Positions 42,352-59,535 are shown, numbered from the stretch's first letter. The stretch: DNA of 64,000 nt from Nitzschia sp. DOCU1 (GCA_951394045.1 OX595993.1:248001-312000), one strand, 5' to 3'. The notes: a model not told the origin generated them from the sequence alone. Translations and numbers: made by a program.

Positions 42352-43936
42352 GCCTCCATTCCTGTTTGCCTCAGTCTCGAAATTATACTCTCGTTCCGTA
42401 TTGTCTCTATCCAACGTTCAGGGAGCCTTCAAACTGGAATACACCGGGCAGATTTCAGTCGATAGTCCACATGTAGGAAAAACAATAACGTTGCCAACGA
42501 CCTCGTCGAATTTTTGTGAAAGCAAACTGTTGCGCTCGAGAGCGAAACGGCAAAAAATGGCCAATGTCCGGCCACGTAGGTAGCTCAAGTGTAAGCCTTT
42601 GACAAAAAGACCTCGGAATTGTCATAATTGAGCCATTTTGGCCGATTCTAAACCGTCAGAAAAGTGTAAGCCACCAACAGCCCACCAATGGGATTGCTCC
42701 AAAAAGTGTAAAACATCATTTAGAAAGTCATTATTTTCGGTTTTTGACGTCACTGAACCCAATGCCACGGTCCGATTACGAGTCGACATGTTCGTATCAG
42801 TCGAAGAACTATCCACTTGCGACTGCAACTGCCTTCGGCCGCTGCCTCTCTATTTCCTTTGTAATGGTCCCCTATGCACTTGGTGACCTATTCAACAATG
42901 AATCTATGTTCTTCTCGAGCCTTCTATTAGTATTATACGAGCAATCCTATAGTGTTCCAAAGAGGCCGCCAGAAGTTGATTGTTGCATTCGTTGTATCGC
43001 CTGACGGGGAAAAGGGGGAGGGGCGGTGCACCGCGGCAACCCTATCATGTATGTCTATAGGAACCTTTTAGTGTGTCGCAGTGCGACATATTGTATATGC
43101 CTCTATTGGTGTTTACGCTGATTCGATTGGCTCTCCTATTAGTATTTTTTGTGTTTCCACTTATGCTATTGGCTGCTTTTTAGCGGAGCAATGCTATTGG
43201 CTGCTCTTCTAGGGGAGCGCATACCGCGCAATTCCCCTCAAATTTGTCGGGGGAAGGCTTGCCACAGGGGGTGGTCAGTGTAGCTTTCACTTCTGAGAGA
43301 GTCACGCTTGGCTGCTTGGAATGAATCGTAGCTACTCTTCCCTGCTTTTTACATACTAGTAGGTGGAAAAGTAGCAGTAGCTCAAGTAATAATAGCTATT
43401 ATACTGCTACTACTAGCTTCTACTACTACAAGTGATGAGCAGGATGCTCGTCCTGCTGGCTGCTGGTGCTCCTGCGGGGAGCGCTCATGGTCATGAATAC
43501 AGTAGTCGCTTTTTGGGTCTTTATTTTTAATTTACTAGCACTGCTCTTCTTCCAGAGACAGCCACTACCGCCAGAGTCAAGAAGTGCCTTGACGGTTACT
43601 ACCTGTTGCCGACGTCCACCCCGTTGGTTAACACAAGCAAACGTGATCGGTACGAGATGACTGGATTTTTGTCCTTTGTTTAAGCCTACAGTTCAACTAC
43701 CTTGAATCATATTCAATAAGTAAAGCTTGCACTTGCGCTGTGCTTCCACCAGACATGCATTGAGAGAGCTGAACCTTCGAGATTTCCCTGCGTGTGAATT
43801 TTGCAACCGCTGATGCTCGTAACACCATTGCTATTGTAAAATGATTCCATCTGTTGGACATCGTCCCTACGGATAAAACTAGTGTAATCGTTCAATTTAC
43901 CACTATTATTATTATTGTATTCACACATAGCTCACA
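42352..43936. other. Intergenic stretch with hairpins, no supported gene
   Basis: 1.6 kb. AGCAGGA and TCCTGCT pair around TGCTCG near 43439-43460, next to a low-complexity AGTAGC/TACTAC stretch (43370-43430). The phrase GCTATTGGCTGCT recurs at 43160-43215. Small open frames show no domain. Confidence 0.4.
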
Positions 43937-44130
43937 TTGTCATTCCATTTCAAAATCAGGGGAATCGTTGACGATCGATTGATCGAGTGGGACTTTCACC
44001 TAGCGGACGATCTAGGTAACTACGATATCATCATAGGCAGAGACTGCATGCAAGAACTACCAGGTCTAGTAATCGACTTCAAAGCTATAGAAGTAGAATG
44101 GGATGATGCACGTATGCCAATGAAAGAAAT
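43937..44130 (+). pseudogene. Gypsy protease C-terminal fragment
   Basis: About 60 codons reading LGNYDIIIGRDCMQEL then VIDFKAIEVEWDDARMPMKE. This matches the end of the Ty3/gypsy aspartic-protease region; compare YQVLIGADFLEEMGID and EWDDAVAPM in gypsy-2 of this window. The coding part stops abruptly at an LTR-like sequence at 44131, so most of pol has been deleted. Confidence 0.75.
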
Positions 44131-44260
44131 TGCAGTACACTAGAATACCCTTCTAGATCTAACAAGTAGTTAGAACGTTAAAATGTTGTAACATTGGAAT
44201 GTTAGAATGTTCGAACAATGGCCTACGTGTAGTACCTACATACCTTAGATACATACCTGG
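44131..44260 (+). repeat. LTR-like repeat copy next to the gypsy fragment
   Basis: Starts TGCAGTACACTAGAATACCC and matches 21847-21965, apart from an insertion of about 15 bp (TTGTAACATTGGAATG region). Gypsy-2 LTRs also start TGCAATAC. It is probably the LTR of the element whose protease fragment precedes it. Confidence 0.6.
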
Positions 44261-44327
44261 TCGTGGAGGTAGGTTGTGACGGAGGCATGGACAGGATAGG
44301 TGTCATTGAATGGGTCAGTGAGAAGGC

Positions 44328-47220
44328 TTAGCGGAACAGTCCAAGTCTGGTTCTAGCCATCCAGCCGAGGGCGGGATGGCGGGTTGCCAGGTCATTACTG
44401 TCTTGAAGGCATCGGCTAGCGGCACGGACTAGGGCAATGTTCATCCTCGAGCGGCAACCTGCAAGTACGGTCACGTCCATTTGACAGAGAGCAGCCTGGC
44501 AACATGCTGACATGCTGCAATGGTTTCCTTGGCTCGCAGTCCATCCACCAAAAACACCAAGGGTGTGAAGTGGCGGTGGGCAAGTTTACATGCGTCAAGA
44601 TATTTGGACTTCTTTTCTTTTGCCTGTTTCTCGAGCACCTTGGTGGGCACGGTGTTCCAATACGATCTGGCATCCGTGTCGGTGACTCGGATGTCGAAGA
44701 TTGTGGTCACACCGCGTTGCCAGTGGGCGGCGACATCGCCCCGGCATTCTGGGTGGTCAACTGTGCGTGGCTGGCCGTTGGGTCCCGGCACCGTAATCCG
44801 ACTTCGGGGGATGATTGGTTCGTCGGTTATGCGTGTGGGGTCAGGGCAGAAGCGCACAGTTGGTGCCATTCACCTGCGACATCATTGTGGCGGTGAATGA
44901 CATGACCACCCCTGTGGCATGACATGGTGTGCTCGACTGTGAAGGGGGAGCCGCACCCATCGCTGTGGCTGAGAGGTGGGAAGGCTTGAGACCCTAACGC
45001 AGGCGTAGGGTGTCACAGAACTCGGTGGCCGACAATTCCGTTCTGTTGAGCCGAGATGGTAGGGTGGTCAGCCAGGCACTGCATTTGGTCGACCGAAGGA
45101 TTCTGCGCTTGGTTGCTCCATTGACGTTGGCCACAAAGGCGTCAAGGTTGGAAGAGGCCTGGGTCTTGCGGTCGTGTTGGTATTGACGGAGGAGGCAGGA
45201 GGCAGTGGACAGATAATTTGCCACTGGCAAATCGTCGCCGTTGCGGATGCATTCTGAAACCATTCGCGTGACTTTTTTGGAATTTTCGTCATGTGTGGAG
45301 GCGGCAGCACAAGGATTGGGGATGCCCAGACTGGCATTTTGGCAGGGCATGGCCAGTAGGGCCTGAAGATGGGAGATGTCATCATCATCATCATCAGGGG
45401 CAGTGCCGAACAGAGCAGGAAGGAATTCATCAACAAGAACCCGCTCTACCGGCTCAAAATAGTTGTCCAAGTTTCTTGGCAGCACCCATTGCAAGTATAT
45501 CCACTCCATTTGGAGTGATTTCGTGAGGCCAGCGAAGGCCGTTTGGGGGGAGCGTTTGGCCACTTTGGCCAGATCCTGAATGGCAGTCACCCACTGGGCC
45601 GCTTTTATTTCCTCCCAGATTTCACGGAGGGCCGCCGATCCGATGACACCTCCAACGTAGCAAGAGCTGTCGGCATATTGGAAGTCAAAGTCTTTCAATA
45701 TCCATTGTAGAAGAGCATGGTGGCAAGGTGCACCGAGAACAATAGACTTGGCTGCATTGGGGAAATATCCATGGTGGGGGCCCTGGACGTTTAGTACCTC
45801 CATGATTTTGACTAGTTGATTGCCATGGCCTCCAATCGCGTAGTCATCCGCATACGATGGTTGGACTGCCTCAGGCACCGAGGCTTGCAAGTTTTTAGAC
45901 AAGGGGACAAGGGCGATCCATATAGCACCATTGCCAATGGGTCGCCTTGGGTGACTCCTTCGCAGGAGAGGAGGAATTCAACGTGGCCGTCGTCACCATG
46001 GAGGACGAGAGTGGCGGCGTGCCGGTAGGCATTGAAGGCCATTCTGGCCCCAGCAGGCCAGAGGTGGCGCACAGTCCAAAGCATCGCATTCCGACTGAGC
46101 TCATTAAATCCGTTATTGGCATCAACAAGGATGCCCCCCCACAGATTCTCGTCATTAGCTGCAGTGGTGGGCATGGCGGCTGTGGCCGAAGCATCCGTCA
46201 TGGAGGGTTTGGTGGCCACAGGTTCTGGGGGTTGGCCATTGACCATTTCCTCCCATGGCATGAACAGCGCCCTCAATACCCTTGAGGCCGGTGCAGAGGT
46301 TCAGCGAGCCACAGGCATCAGTGGCCTGTAGGCCTACTTGGTGTAGGACGCATTTGGCCAGGAGGTGGCTGTAGGATTCGCCAATGCCAACGGGGCGGGT
46401 GCCCGGCTCTTTGTCCAAGGCCACAAGGCGGCAGGCCTGCAGGGCTCTATAGGCAGCCCATCGAGGATGTCCATTGGCAAGCCAGTAGCCTAGTTTGGCG
46501 AGGGCCCAGCGGAGGCATTCACTGGCATCGCCGTAGCAAAGGAGCCAGTTGGCGAGTGTCACAGAGTCTGTGCCGCAGGGTCCGGCCAAGCCTGAGAGTC
46601 TGGAGGCCACCAGTTCCACAACGTCAGCCGTGATTTCGATGGGGACAGTGGAAGGCGGGCCTGACTCGTAGGGCTCAAAGGAAGTGTCAGCCCGGCCTAG
46701 GTGGGGGGCGGGGTCCCGGAGGGCAGGGTGCTTGGCTCTGAGCACATCACTGATCAGCTGCCCCGATTTGGTGCAGTGATCTGTGGGAAGCATGACGCCG
46801 CCAGATTGGCGGTCCGTCAGATTTCTCACAGCAGAGCGCAGGTGGCCAGAGAGGACATGGGCATTGTATGCCCTGGCCTTGCTCTCATTGTCACGTTCCT
46901 TCAATCCCGATTGTCGCATCCGCATCTGGACGATGGTGTCATCGACCAAGGCAGTGAACAAGGCAGCAAAGTAGCCTTGCTCCCAGAGGTCCAGACGGGT
47001 TGACAAGCGGGATCTGATGTCGCTGGAGCTTCGAACGCCTTGCTGGACTTGCATAATAACCATTGCAAATACTAGTGGGCGTTCGGAGTTCCATTTCCAA
47101 GTTAGGACGCCATCCCACCCGGCTGCCAACAGGTTGATGAAGCATTTGCCCACAGCACCTTTGGGAGCTTCGTAGCTGGTTGGCATGAACACCACCAAAC
47201 GTTGCCAGCGGCGGAGCCAA
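44328..47220 (-). pseudogene. Reverse-transcriptase element with possible restriction-like nuclease tail
   Basis: A decayed retroelement ORF broken over several frames. From 5' to 3' on the minus strand: 47198-46155 has the RT finger region with LVALDKEPGTRPVGIGESY and an upstream alpha-helical domain. 46276-45812 has LVDANNGFNELSR (motif A) and EGVTQGDPLAMVLYG. 45902-44994 has QPSYADDYAIGG (motif C, YADD) and the thumb. 44869-44471 has TIFDIRVTDTDARSYW, then KEKKSKYLD and HFTPLVFLVDGL, a block that looks like a PD-(D/E)XK nuclease. 44513-44328 finishes with RSRMNIALVRAASRCL and GLFR. The RT is of non-LTR type, but the clade is unclear. At least four frameshifts separate the parts, and the 5' end is missing. 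Confidence 0.72.
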
Positions 47221-47300
47221 ATTCCGTCATCATCAAAATCCTAGTGTAGGTCTCAGAATTATCACCGTCTTAATATTCTTATCGTCATCCCCCAGATAGG

Positions 47301-47421
47301 GCACGGACACACTATCGTGACACCCAAATAGTGACCCTGATGACGAGTCCACAGAGGATGTTCCCATTGGGAGACAAATGTCTTATTGTATGTTGCATCA
47401 CCCAATTGATGACGACGACTA
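47301..47421 (+). pseudogene. 121-bp gypsy pol fragment, opposite orientation to gypsy-1
   Basis: The plus strand here matches the reverse complement of 49779-49900 in gypsy-1, with about 12 differences. That segment encodes DTLSRHPNSDPDDESTE and the following region after RNase H. Nothing else of the donor element is present. Confidence 0.85.
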
Positions 47422-47944
47422 CATGGTGGGGAGAAACGATGGGTGTCCAGGGGAATTGGAGGGAACGGGGGAATTGGCAGGAATTTCCCACTGATTCCCC
47501 ATTCCCGCCAATTCCCCCTGACAACGGTCATTTCCCCCCCCCACAGTGTCATCGCCACGCCTGCCAGGCAGCATTGCGAGCATGGCAAGATGGAAGCGCA
47601 GGGCATGGTTTGCTTGGGTTTTGGTGCATTGCGATCGACAAAAAGTTTTTCATCCATCACAAAACCATGGCGAGCAGCAGCTACAACAAAAGGAGGAAGC
47701 AGGAGGATACACGTGGCCACGCCGGGGCCTCAGTCCAGATGGCAATCGTTGCCAACACTGCCAACCCTGCGAAAAAAAGCCAAGGCTACGCAGCGTAGTA
47801 GCATGTTGTCATAGTTGTAGTTGTTGTAGTACTTTTGGCACCAAAGAGATCAAAGTCAACGTTAGATCCCCACGAGGAATAGACGGTTGTTGTTATTGTC
47901 CAAGGATGACAAAGAAGGCAATGGTAGTAAAACTTGTGCCGGTG
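47422..47944. repeat. G-rich hairpin region, left flank of gypsy-1
   Basis: GGGGAATTGGCAGGAAT near 47473 pairs with ATTCCCGCCAATTCCCC near 47502, forming a strong hairpin next to further GGGAATTGG-type units. The stretch 47500-47690 resembles the reverse complement of 53780-53990 beyond the other end of gypsy-1. No gene is supported. Confidence 0.5.
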
Positions 47945-53055
<5,111 letters not shown>

Positions 53056-53067
53056 CCTTCAAACGGG

Positions 53068-53080
53068 AGTTTTAAAACTG
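53068..53080 (-). promoter_or_regulatory. 12-bp palindrome at the gypsy-1 primer-site position
   Basis: Reading the minus strand, the 5' LTR ends in CA, followed by C and AGTTTTAAAACT, a perfect palindrome, then CCCG. No TGG-starting tRNA complement is present. Gypsy-2 has the same arrangement with a different palindrome. Confidence 0.6.
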
Positions 53081-54304
<1,224 letters not shown>

Positions 54305-54487
54305 TGCAATACGCCCGCTGTCCCCTCGGGACTGGACGCACGATTCAACATTCGTCGCCCCTGACGTGGCGACCCGATGCCGATATCTATAGAAAGATCC
54401 GTCCAGCTAGAAGAGCTCGATAGATCTACTTTTACAATAGACTTATTATTTTCACCTACATCTACTTTTCATCGCTAGCGTAGTGCA
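54305..54487 (+). repeat. Gypsy-2 5' LTR
   Basis: 183 bp, TGCAATACGC to TAGTGCA, identical to 59167-59349. Confidence 0.95.
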
Positions 54488-54500
54488 CCGTGAATTCACG
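54488..54500 (+). promoter_or_regulatory. 12-bp palindrome at the gypsy-2 primer-site position
   Basis: The LTR ends GTGCA, followed by C and CGTGAATTCACG, a perfect palindrome, then CACGG. The position and the flanking C bases match gypsy-1. The usual TGG of a tRNA primer site is missing. Confidence 0.6.
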
Positions 54501-54536
54501 CACGGATTTCTTTCGAAACCTTCTTTGTTGCCCACC

Positions 54537-57500
54537 ATGGCCCCCAACCAACTTTCGATCCCAAGCATAGTGATGCGCACCGACTTCAACGGCAAGCGCA
54601 AGACGCTGAAAGGTCCTACGGTCAAGTTCGAGTTGAGGGACGAACCAGCCAACCCGAATGGAGGGACCCATGAGAAAAAAGTCACCGTATACGATGGCGA
54701 GTACGGCGACGACAACGCCCGCTTCTGGTGCCAATTCGAGGCCCGGTTGCGAGATGTTTTCCTTCGCAAGCCATGCGGTAATGGCCCAAGCAAGTTTGGA
54801 GTGACCGCCAGTTGCTTGTCTGGGAAGGCACTGGACGACTTCGAGCGGTACAAAGACGAGTACGTCTACGATGATGACGCGGCCTTCGAGGCAACCCTAG
54901 CGGACCTCAAGGCCGATATCTTTAACGGCGACACCCCAAGGTCCGACCAAGTGGATTACCTCGAGACCCTGAGGAAGCCGGCAAGCGCGACCTTCAACCA
55001 ATTCATCTCGGAAATCGACCGGATGATTGCCGACTTGAAATATTTCCCCCTTGATCTGGATGCCGAAGGAAACCAGATCGCCGAAAACGACCAACCCACG
55101 CTCTCCGAGGAGGCGTACCGCAAACTGATTCTGCGTTCAGCACCCCAAGCGTGGTACGACAAGTTGACCTCCAATGGGGCGGACCCGAAGCAAATCCCGG
55201 TCAACGACCTGAAGAAACGGTTCCGACGCATGGAACAAAAAGAGCGACGCGATCGAAACAGATTTCCGTCGCGGCCCAAGGATTCTGGAAGCGGCCACCC
55301 GGAAAAGAAAAGAACCCGGCAGGACCGCGACTCCGACAATAGTCGCAAAGGTAAATGGTGTCACATCTGCAAGATGGACAACCATAATACCTCTGACTGT
55401 GGTTACAACGCCCGACGCGAAAAGAAGCAGCGCGTTGAGGGCGGAAACAAATATAATAATAAAGACGGAAAAATTCACCGTGACCGTGGCAGGCACAGGC
55501 ACGACATCGAGGAAAAGGATCACGAAGACGATGAGGTAAGCGAGAGTTCGAACTCGACTCGTTCGTCTAACCACAAACGATCGGCGGGACGCGCTAAGAA
55601 ACGCCGTAACCCAGCCCACAAGAGAAACGGTACTAGCGACTCAAATAGTGAGTCTAACTATTCTAGTGACGATTCTGAATCCTCGTACTATAAGTATTTC
55701 AGCGCCCTAAAAGAAAATTTTTTACCCCTAGTCTTGGAACGTGAGCGCTGTTACGCCATAAGCCGACGGCACACACGATACGCCAACCCGATCCAACCAG
55801 GACGGATAAAAACGACGAAGAGGCGCAGGAAAGCGGCCCTCACAGTCAGCATACTACCAGAGGACCACCGGATGGACCCAGCTAGTGCCAATGCGTTACT
55901 AGACTCGGGCTCATCGAGTAGCTTTATCAATGCCTCTCTTGTCCCGAGACGGTACTGGAGAAAATGCAGACCCGTCGCCTTCGACACCAAACAAGGCACA
56001 TTCACATCGAATCATCTGGTAGCAGTCGACATAATGTTACCAGAACTCTCGACTGCCAAGACCGCCCGATGGACGTTCTACATAGACGACTCGGAGCTGG
56101 ACTCGACATACCAAGTGCTCATCGGTGCCGACTTTCTCGAGGAGATGGGCATCGACATCAAGTACTCAAATAAAACGATCGAATGGGACGACGCTGTTGC
56201 ACCTATGATGACGGTGGAAGAGCTTGAAGAACCCAAAGACATCAACCACGTCCACGCGATGAACGATACGGACGATAAAGAAGCAAGCAAGCCAGTGAGA
56301 GAGACGGCTAAGCGCGCTCAAAAGATTCTGGACGCCAAGTACGAAAAGGCGGACCTAGACGACATAGTATCTAAGATAAAAACCTTGGATGCTAAACAGA
56401 AGAAAGCGCTATTGAAGCTACTGAAGAAATACGAGCCATTGTTCGACGGAACTCTTGGCGACTTCGAATGTGACCCGGCTGACTTCCTAGTGAAGCCCGG
56501 ACACGACGAACCTTACCACGCGAAATCGGCTTTCGCCGTACCCCACATTCATCGAGCGACTCTCAAAAAGGAGATCGATCGCCTCGAAGAACTAGGCGTT
56601 CTAAGACGCGCCAAAAATAGCCGGCACGCCTACCCAACGTTCATCATACCTAAAAAGAATGGAACAGTACGCTTCGTGAGTGATTTCCGCAAACTCAACG
56701 AGAAACTCTTGCGAAAGCATACACCCCCACCGACGATCGCCGACATCCTCCACAATTTGGAAGGATTCCAATTTGCGACGTCGCTAGATCTCAACATGGG
56801 CTACTACACAGTCCGACTTACCCCGAAAGCACAAGAAATGTGCACTGTCATCACGCCGTGGGGCAAGTACGCCTACCAACGGCTACTACCCATGGGCGTC
56901 TCATCATCATCCGATATCTTCCAATCTAAAATGATGCAATTGATGCAAGGATTAGAACACTTTGTTCGCACCTACCTCGACGATCTATTACTGATCGGAC
57001 GAGACACGTTCGAAGCCCACTTACGAGATTTGGAGACCGTGTTGAGACGGCTCGAAAAGGCAGGACTGAAAGTCAATGCCGCAAAAAGTACCTTCTTCGC
57101 GGACCAAATCGAATACCTAGGCTTCTGGCTGACGCGACAAGGCATCACGCCAGTCAAAAAGAAAATACAAGGAATAATGGACATCGCTGTGCCGGAGAAC
57201 AGAAAACAGTTGAGACGATTCATCGGCATGGTGAATTTTTATCGCGACATGTGGCGCCATCGGTCGCACATTCTTGCGCCATTGGCCGAACTTACCTCAA
57301 GTAAATCTAAAAAGTTTGAATGGCTGCCAAAACATACAGCTGCCTTCAACGCCATGAAAGAAGCGATCGCGCGAGACGTGATCTTAGCCTATCCCGACTT
57401 CTCGAAGAAGTTCGTGATCTATACTGACGCGAGCGACTATCAGCTCGGCGCGGTGATCATGCAGGACGGCAAACCAATCGCCTTCTACAGCAGAAAGCTC

Positions 57501-59144
57501 ACGGAAGCGCAGCAAAAATACACGACGACCGAGCGGGAGCTGCTCAGCATCGTCGAAACCCTTCGGGAGTTTAGAAGCATCCTGTTAGGATACGAAATCG
57601 AAATTTATACCGACCACAAAAACCTTACCTTTGAAAGTTTCACTTCCGACCGCGTTCACCGCTGGCGGATGTACGTCGAAGAGTTTGGACCCGCCATCCA
57701 CTATATCAAAGGGAAGGCGAATATCGTCGCCGACGCACTGAGTCGGATGACGCTGATACCGGCTAAGGATGCCGAAGGCCGAGGAGGCAACGCGCGCGAT
57801 AACACCAATTCGTCGGACGAGCCCGAGGTCTCCGTGGCTGCGCCGACCTTACATGCTATCCAAACTCGACGAGAAAGGAAGCTTACGGAGAAAGCCAGAA
57901 CCTTTTTCGAGCAATTGAAGGAGAAGGAAAGAGAAAGGCCGAGTAAGCGACAAAAGACAAAGCAAGCATCGGCAGAAGTCACCTTGGAACAAGTGGTGCC
58001 CATCCGCTACGACGTCATCGCCGCTCACCAATGGAAAGACGCCGAGTTGCTGCAAAAATTAGAAACGAAGAGCAATTACACGGTGAGAAGCAAGGGAAAG
58101 CACCGTATCATCTTTAAAGAGGACAAAATTCCCGTACCTGAAACACTGCGGCGACCACTAATTGAATGGTACCACACGAACCTATGCCATCCGGGGACGG
58201 ACCGGACAGAGCAAACAATCCGCCGCAGCTTCACATGGAAAAACATTCGTCGGGACGTCCGCCGGCACACAAAGAATTGTGAGGAATGCCAGCGGTTGAA
58301 AACAAAAACGACAAAGTATGGCCACTTACCCGCAAAAAAAGCAGAGTACGTGCCATGGAGAAAATTATGTGTCGACCTCATCGGTCCTTACAAAGTTCAA
58401 GACGGCAAGGGACGCGTCCACGAACTATTGGCTCTGACCATGATCGACCCCGCGACATCATGGTTCGAGATATGCGAAATACCAAACAAAGAAAGTGAGA
58501 CAGTTGCGTTGGCTCTCGACAGGCAATGGCTATGCCGATACCCTCGGCCTACTTACATTACCTTCGATCAAGGCGGAGAATTCACTGGGAAAGAATTCCA
58601 GGAACTGCTTGACAGCTACGGAATAAAGGCAAAGCCAGCGACAAGCAGAAACCCTCAGTCAAACAGTGTCGTCGAACGCGTTCACCTCACACTGCATAAC
58701 ATGTTACGCACCTTCGACCTCCAAGTCCGCGATATGGACCCCCTTGATCCCTGGTCTGGCTACCTCGCCGCCGTTGCGTTCGCCATTCGCAGCACATACC
58801 ACACCACTACTAAAGCCACGCCGGCTGAACTCGTTTTTGGGCGCGATATGATCATGGAGAGATCATTCGAAGCCAACTGGGACGACATCAGACGACAAAA
58901 GCAAAAATTAATCAACGATAACAACACACGAGAAAACAAAAAACGAAAATACCACGACTACCGAGTCGGTGACCAAGTACTGTACCGACGACGCAAAACA
59001 GCGAAACACAATCGCCCATACGATGGCCCATTTACAATCACCCACGTGCATTCCAATGGCAACGTAACCATTGCTCGTGACAACCGCGTTAAGCAACGCG
59101 TAAATATACGACTCCTTCACCCATTTTCCCCTCGCACATCGTGA
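54537..59144 (+). CDS. Gypsy-2 Gag-Pol polyprotein
   Basis: 1535 residues from ATG 54537, which sits in a perfect CCCACCATGG context; the open frame extends 18 codons upstream but without an ATG. In order: Gag; zinc knuckle CHICKMDNHNTSDC near 274; a basic/acidic low-complexity stretch; protease LLDSGSSSSFI near 454; RT with TYLDDLLLIG near 811; RNase H with IYTDASDYQLGAVI near 961 and TDHKNL; integrase zinc site (HTNLCHPGTDRTE...CEECQ) near 1205-1255; integrase core with VDLIGPY, FDQGGEF and VVERVH (D, D, E near 1279, 1343, 1379); and a GPY/F module (YDGPFTI) near 1494. No chromodomain is visible. No Gag/Pol stop or shift exists, so the whole protein is made as one chain. Confidence 0.95.
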   Translation: MAPNQLSIPSIVMRTDFNGKRKTLKGPTVKFELRDEPANPNGGTHEKKVTVYDGEYGDDNARFWCQFEARLRDVFLRKPCGNGPSKFGVTASCLSGKALDDFERYKDEYVYDDDAAFEATLADLKADIFNGDTPRSDQVDYLETLRKPASATFNQFISEIDRMIADLKYFPLDLDAEGNQIAENDQPTLSEEAYRKLILRSAPQAWYDKLTSNGADPKQIPVNDLKKRFRRMEQKERRDRNRFPSRPKDSGSGHPEKKRTRQDRDSDNSRKGKWCHICKMDNHNTSDCGYNARREKKQRVEGGNKYNNKDGKIHRDRGRHRHDIEEKDHEDDEVSESSNSTRSSNHKRSAGRAKKRRNPAHKRNGTSDSNSESNYSSDDSESSYYKYFSALKENFLPLVLERERCYAISRRHTRYANPIQPGRIKTTKRRRKAALTVSILPEDHRMDPASANALLDSGSSSSFINASLVPRRYWRKCRPVAFDTKQGTFTSNHLVAVDIMLPELSTAKTARWTFYIDDSELDSTYQVLIGADFLEEMGIDIKYSNKTIEWDDAVAPMMTVEELEEPKDINHVHAMNDTDDKEASKPVRETAKRAQKILDAKYEKADLDDIVSKIKTLDAKQKKALLKLLKKYEPLFDGTLGDFECDPADFLVKPGHDEPYHAKSAFAVPHIHRATLKKEIDRLEELGVLRRAKNSRHAYPTFIIPKKNGTVRFVSDFRKLNEKLLRKHTPPPTIADILHNLEGFQFATSLDLNMGYYTVRLTPKAQEMCTVITPWGKYAYQRLLPMGVSSSSDIFQSKMMQLMQGLEHFVRTYLDDLLLIGRDTFEAHLRDLETVLRRLEKAGLKVNAAKSTFFADQIEYLGFWLTRQGITPVKKKIQGIMDIAVPENRKQLRRFIGMVNFYRDMWRHRSHILAPLAELTSSKSKKFEWLPKHTAAFNAMKEAIARDVILAYPDFSKKFVIYTDASDYQLGAVIMQDGKPIAFYSRKLTEAQQKYTTTERELLSIVETLREFRSILLGYEIEIYTDHKNLTFESFTSDRVHRWRMYVEEFGPAIHYIKGKANIVADALSRMTLIPAKDAEGRGGNARDNTNSSDEPEVSVAAPTLHAIQTRRERKLTEKARTFFEQLKEKERERPSKRQKTKQASAEVTLEQVVPIRYDVIAAHQWKDAELLQKLETKSNYTVRSKGKHRIIFKEDKIPVPETLRRPLIEWYHTNLCHPGTDRTEQTIRRSFTWKNIRRDVRRHTKNCEECQRLKTKTTKYGHLPAKKAEYVPWRKLCVDLIGPYKVQDGKGRVHELLALTMIDPATSWFEICEIPNKESETVALALDRQWLCRYPRPTYITFDQGGEFTGKEFQELLDSYGIKAKPATSRNPQSNSVVERVHLTLHNMLRTFDLQVRDMDPLDPWSGYLAAVAFAIRSTYHTTTKATPAELVFGRDMIMERSFEANWDDIRRQKQKLINDNNTRENKKRKYHDYRVGDQVLYRRRKTAKHNRPYDGPFTITHVHSNGNVTIARDNRVKQRVNIRLLHPFSPRTS

Positions 59145-59166
59145 CGTGCCCTTGGAAGGAAGCGAG

Positions 59167-59349
59167 TGCAATACGCCCGCTGTCCCCTCGGGACTGGACG
59201 CACGATTCAACATTCGTCGCCCCTGACGTGGCGACCCGATGCCGATATCTATAGAAAGATCCGTCCAGCTAGAAGAGCTCGATAGATCTACTTTTACAAT
59301 AGACTTATTATTTTCACCTACATCTACTTTTCATCGCTAGCGTAGTGCA
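59167..59349 (+). repeat. Gypsy-2 3' LTR
   Basis: Identical by eye to the 5' LTR; preceded by a purine-rich tract. Confidence 0.95.
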
Positions 59350-59370
59350 CATCCAAGGCATCGTCGTCAC

Positions 59371-59535
59371 ATGAAATGCCGAAACTTTAGTCATGGTGGG
59401 GATATGATGCGACCGCTATGCATCGGAATTGTCGGCGCTGGTACCGTGGATGGCGGCGTTTGCGAGATTGTCATGGGGCGTCTACTAAAACGTCGGTTGT
59501 GGATCACAAAGATTTGTGTCACAGGACCTTTCTAA
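59371..59535 (+). pseudogene. Homoserine dehydrogenase N-terminal fragment
   Basis: 55 codons reading RPLCIGIVGAGTVDGGV then CEIVMGRLL and ITKICV. The GIVGAGTVxGGV block is the NAD(P)-binding loop of homoserine dehydrogenase, and the following helix and ITKICV strand match the family. The frame ends after 165 bp and no catalytic domain follows. The normal enzyme reduces aspartate semialdehyde in threonine/methionine synthesis. Only the Rossmann start is left here. Confidence 0.55.

Larger units (their letters stand above)
54305..59349 (+). mobile_element. Gypsy-2: complete, apparently intact Ty3/gypsy retrotransposon
   Basis: 5045 bp between CATCC duplications (54300-54304 and 59350-59354). 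Two 183-bp LTRs (54305-54487 and 59167-59349) are identical by eye, with TG...CA ends. One uninterrupted gag-pol frame fills the interior, and a purine tract (GGAAGGAAGCGAG) precedes the 3' LTR. It is probably capable of transposition. Confidence 0.96.
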
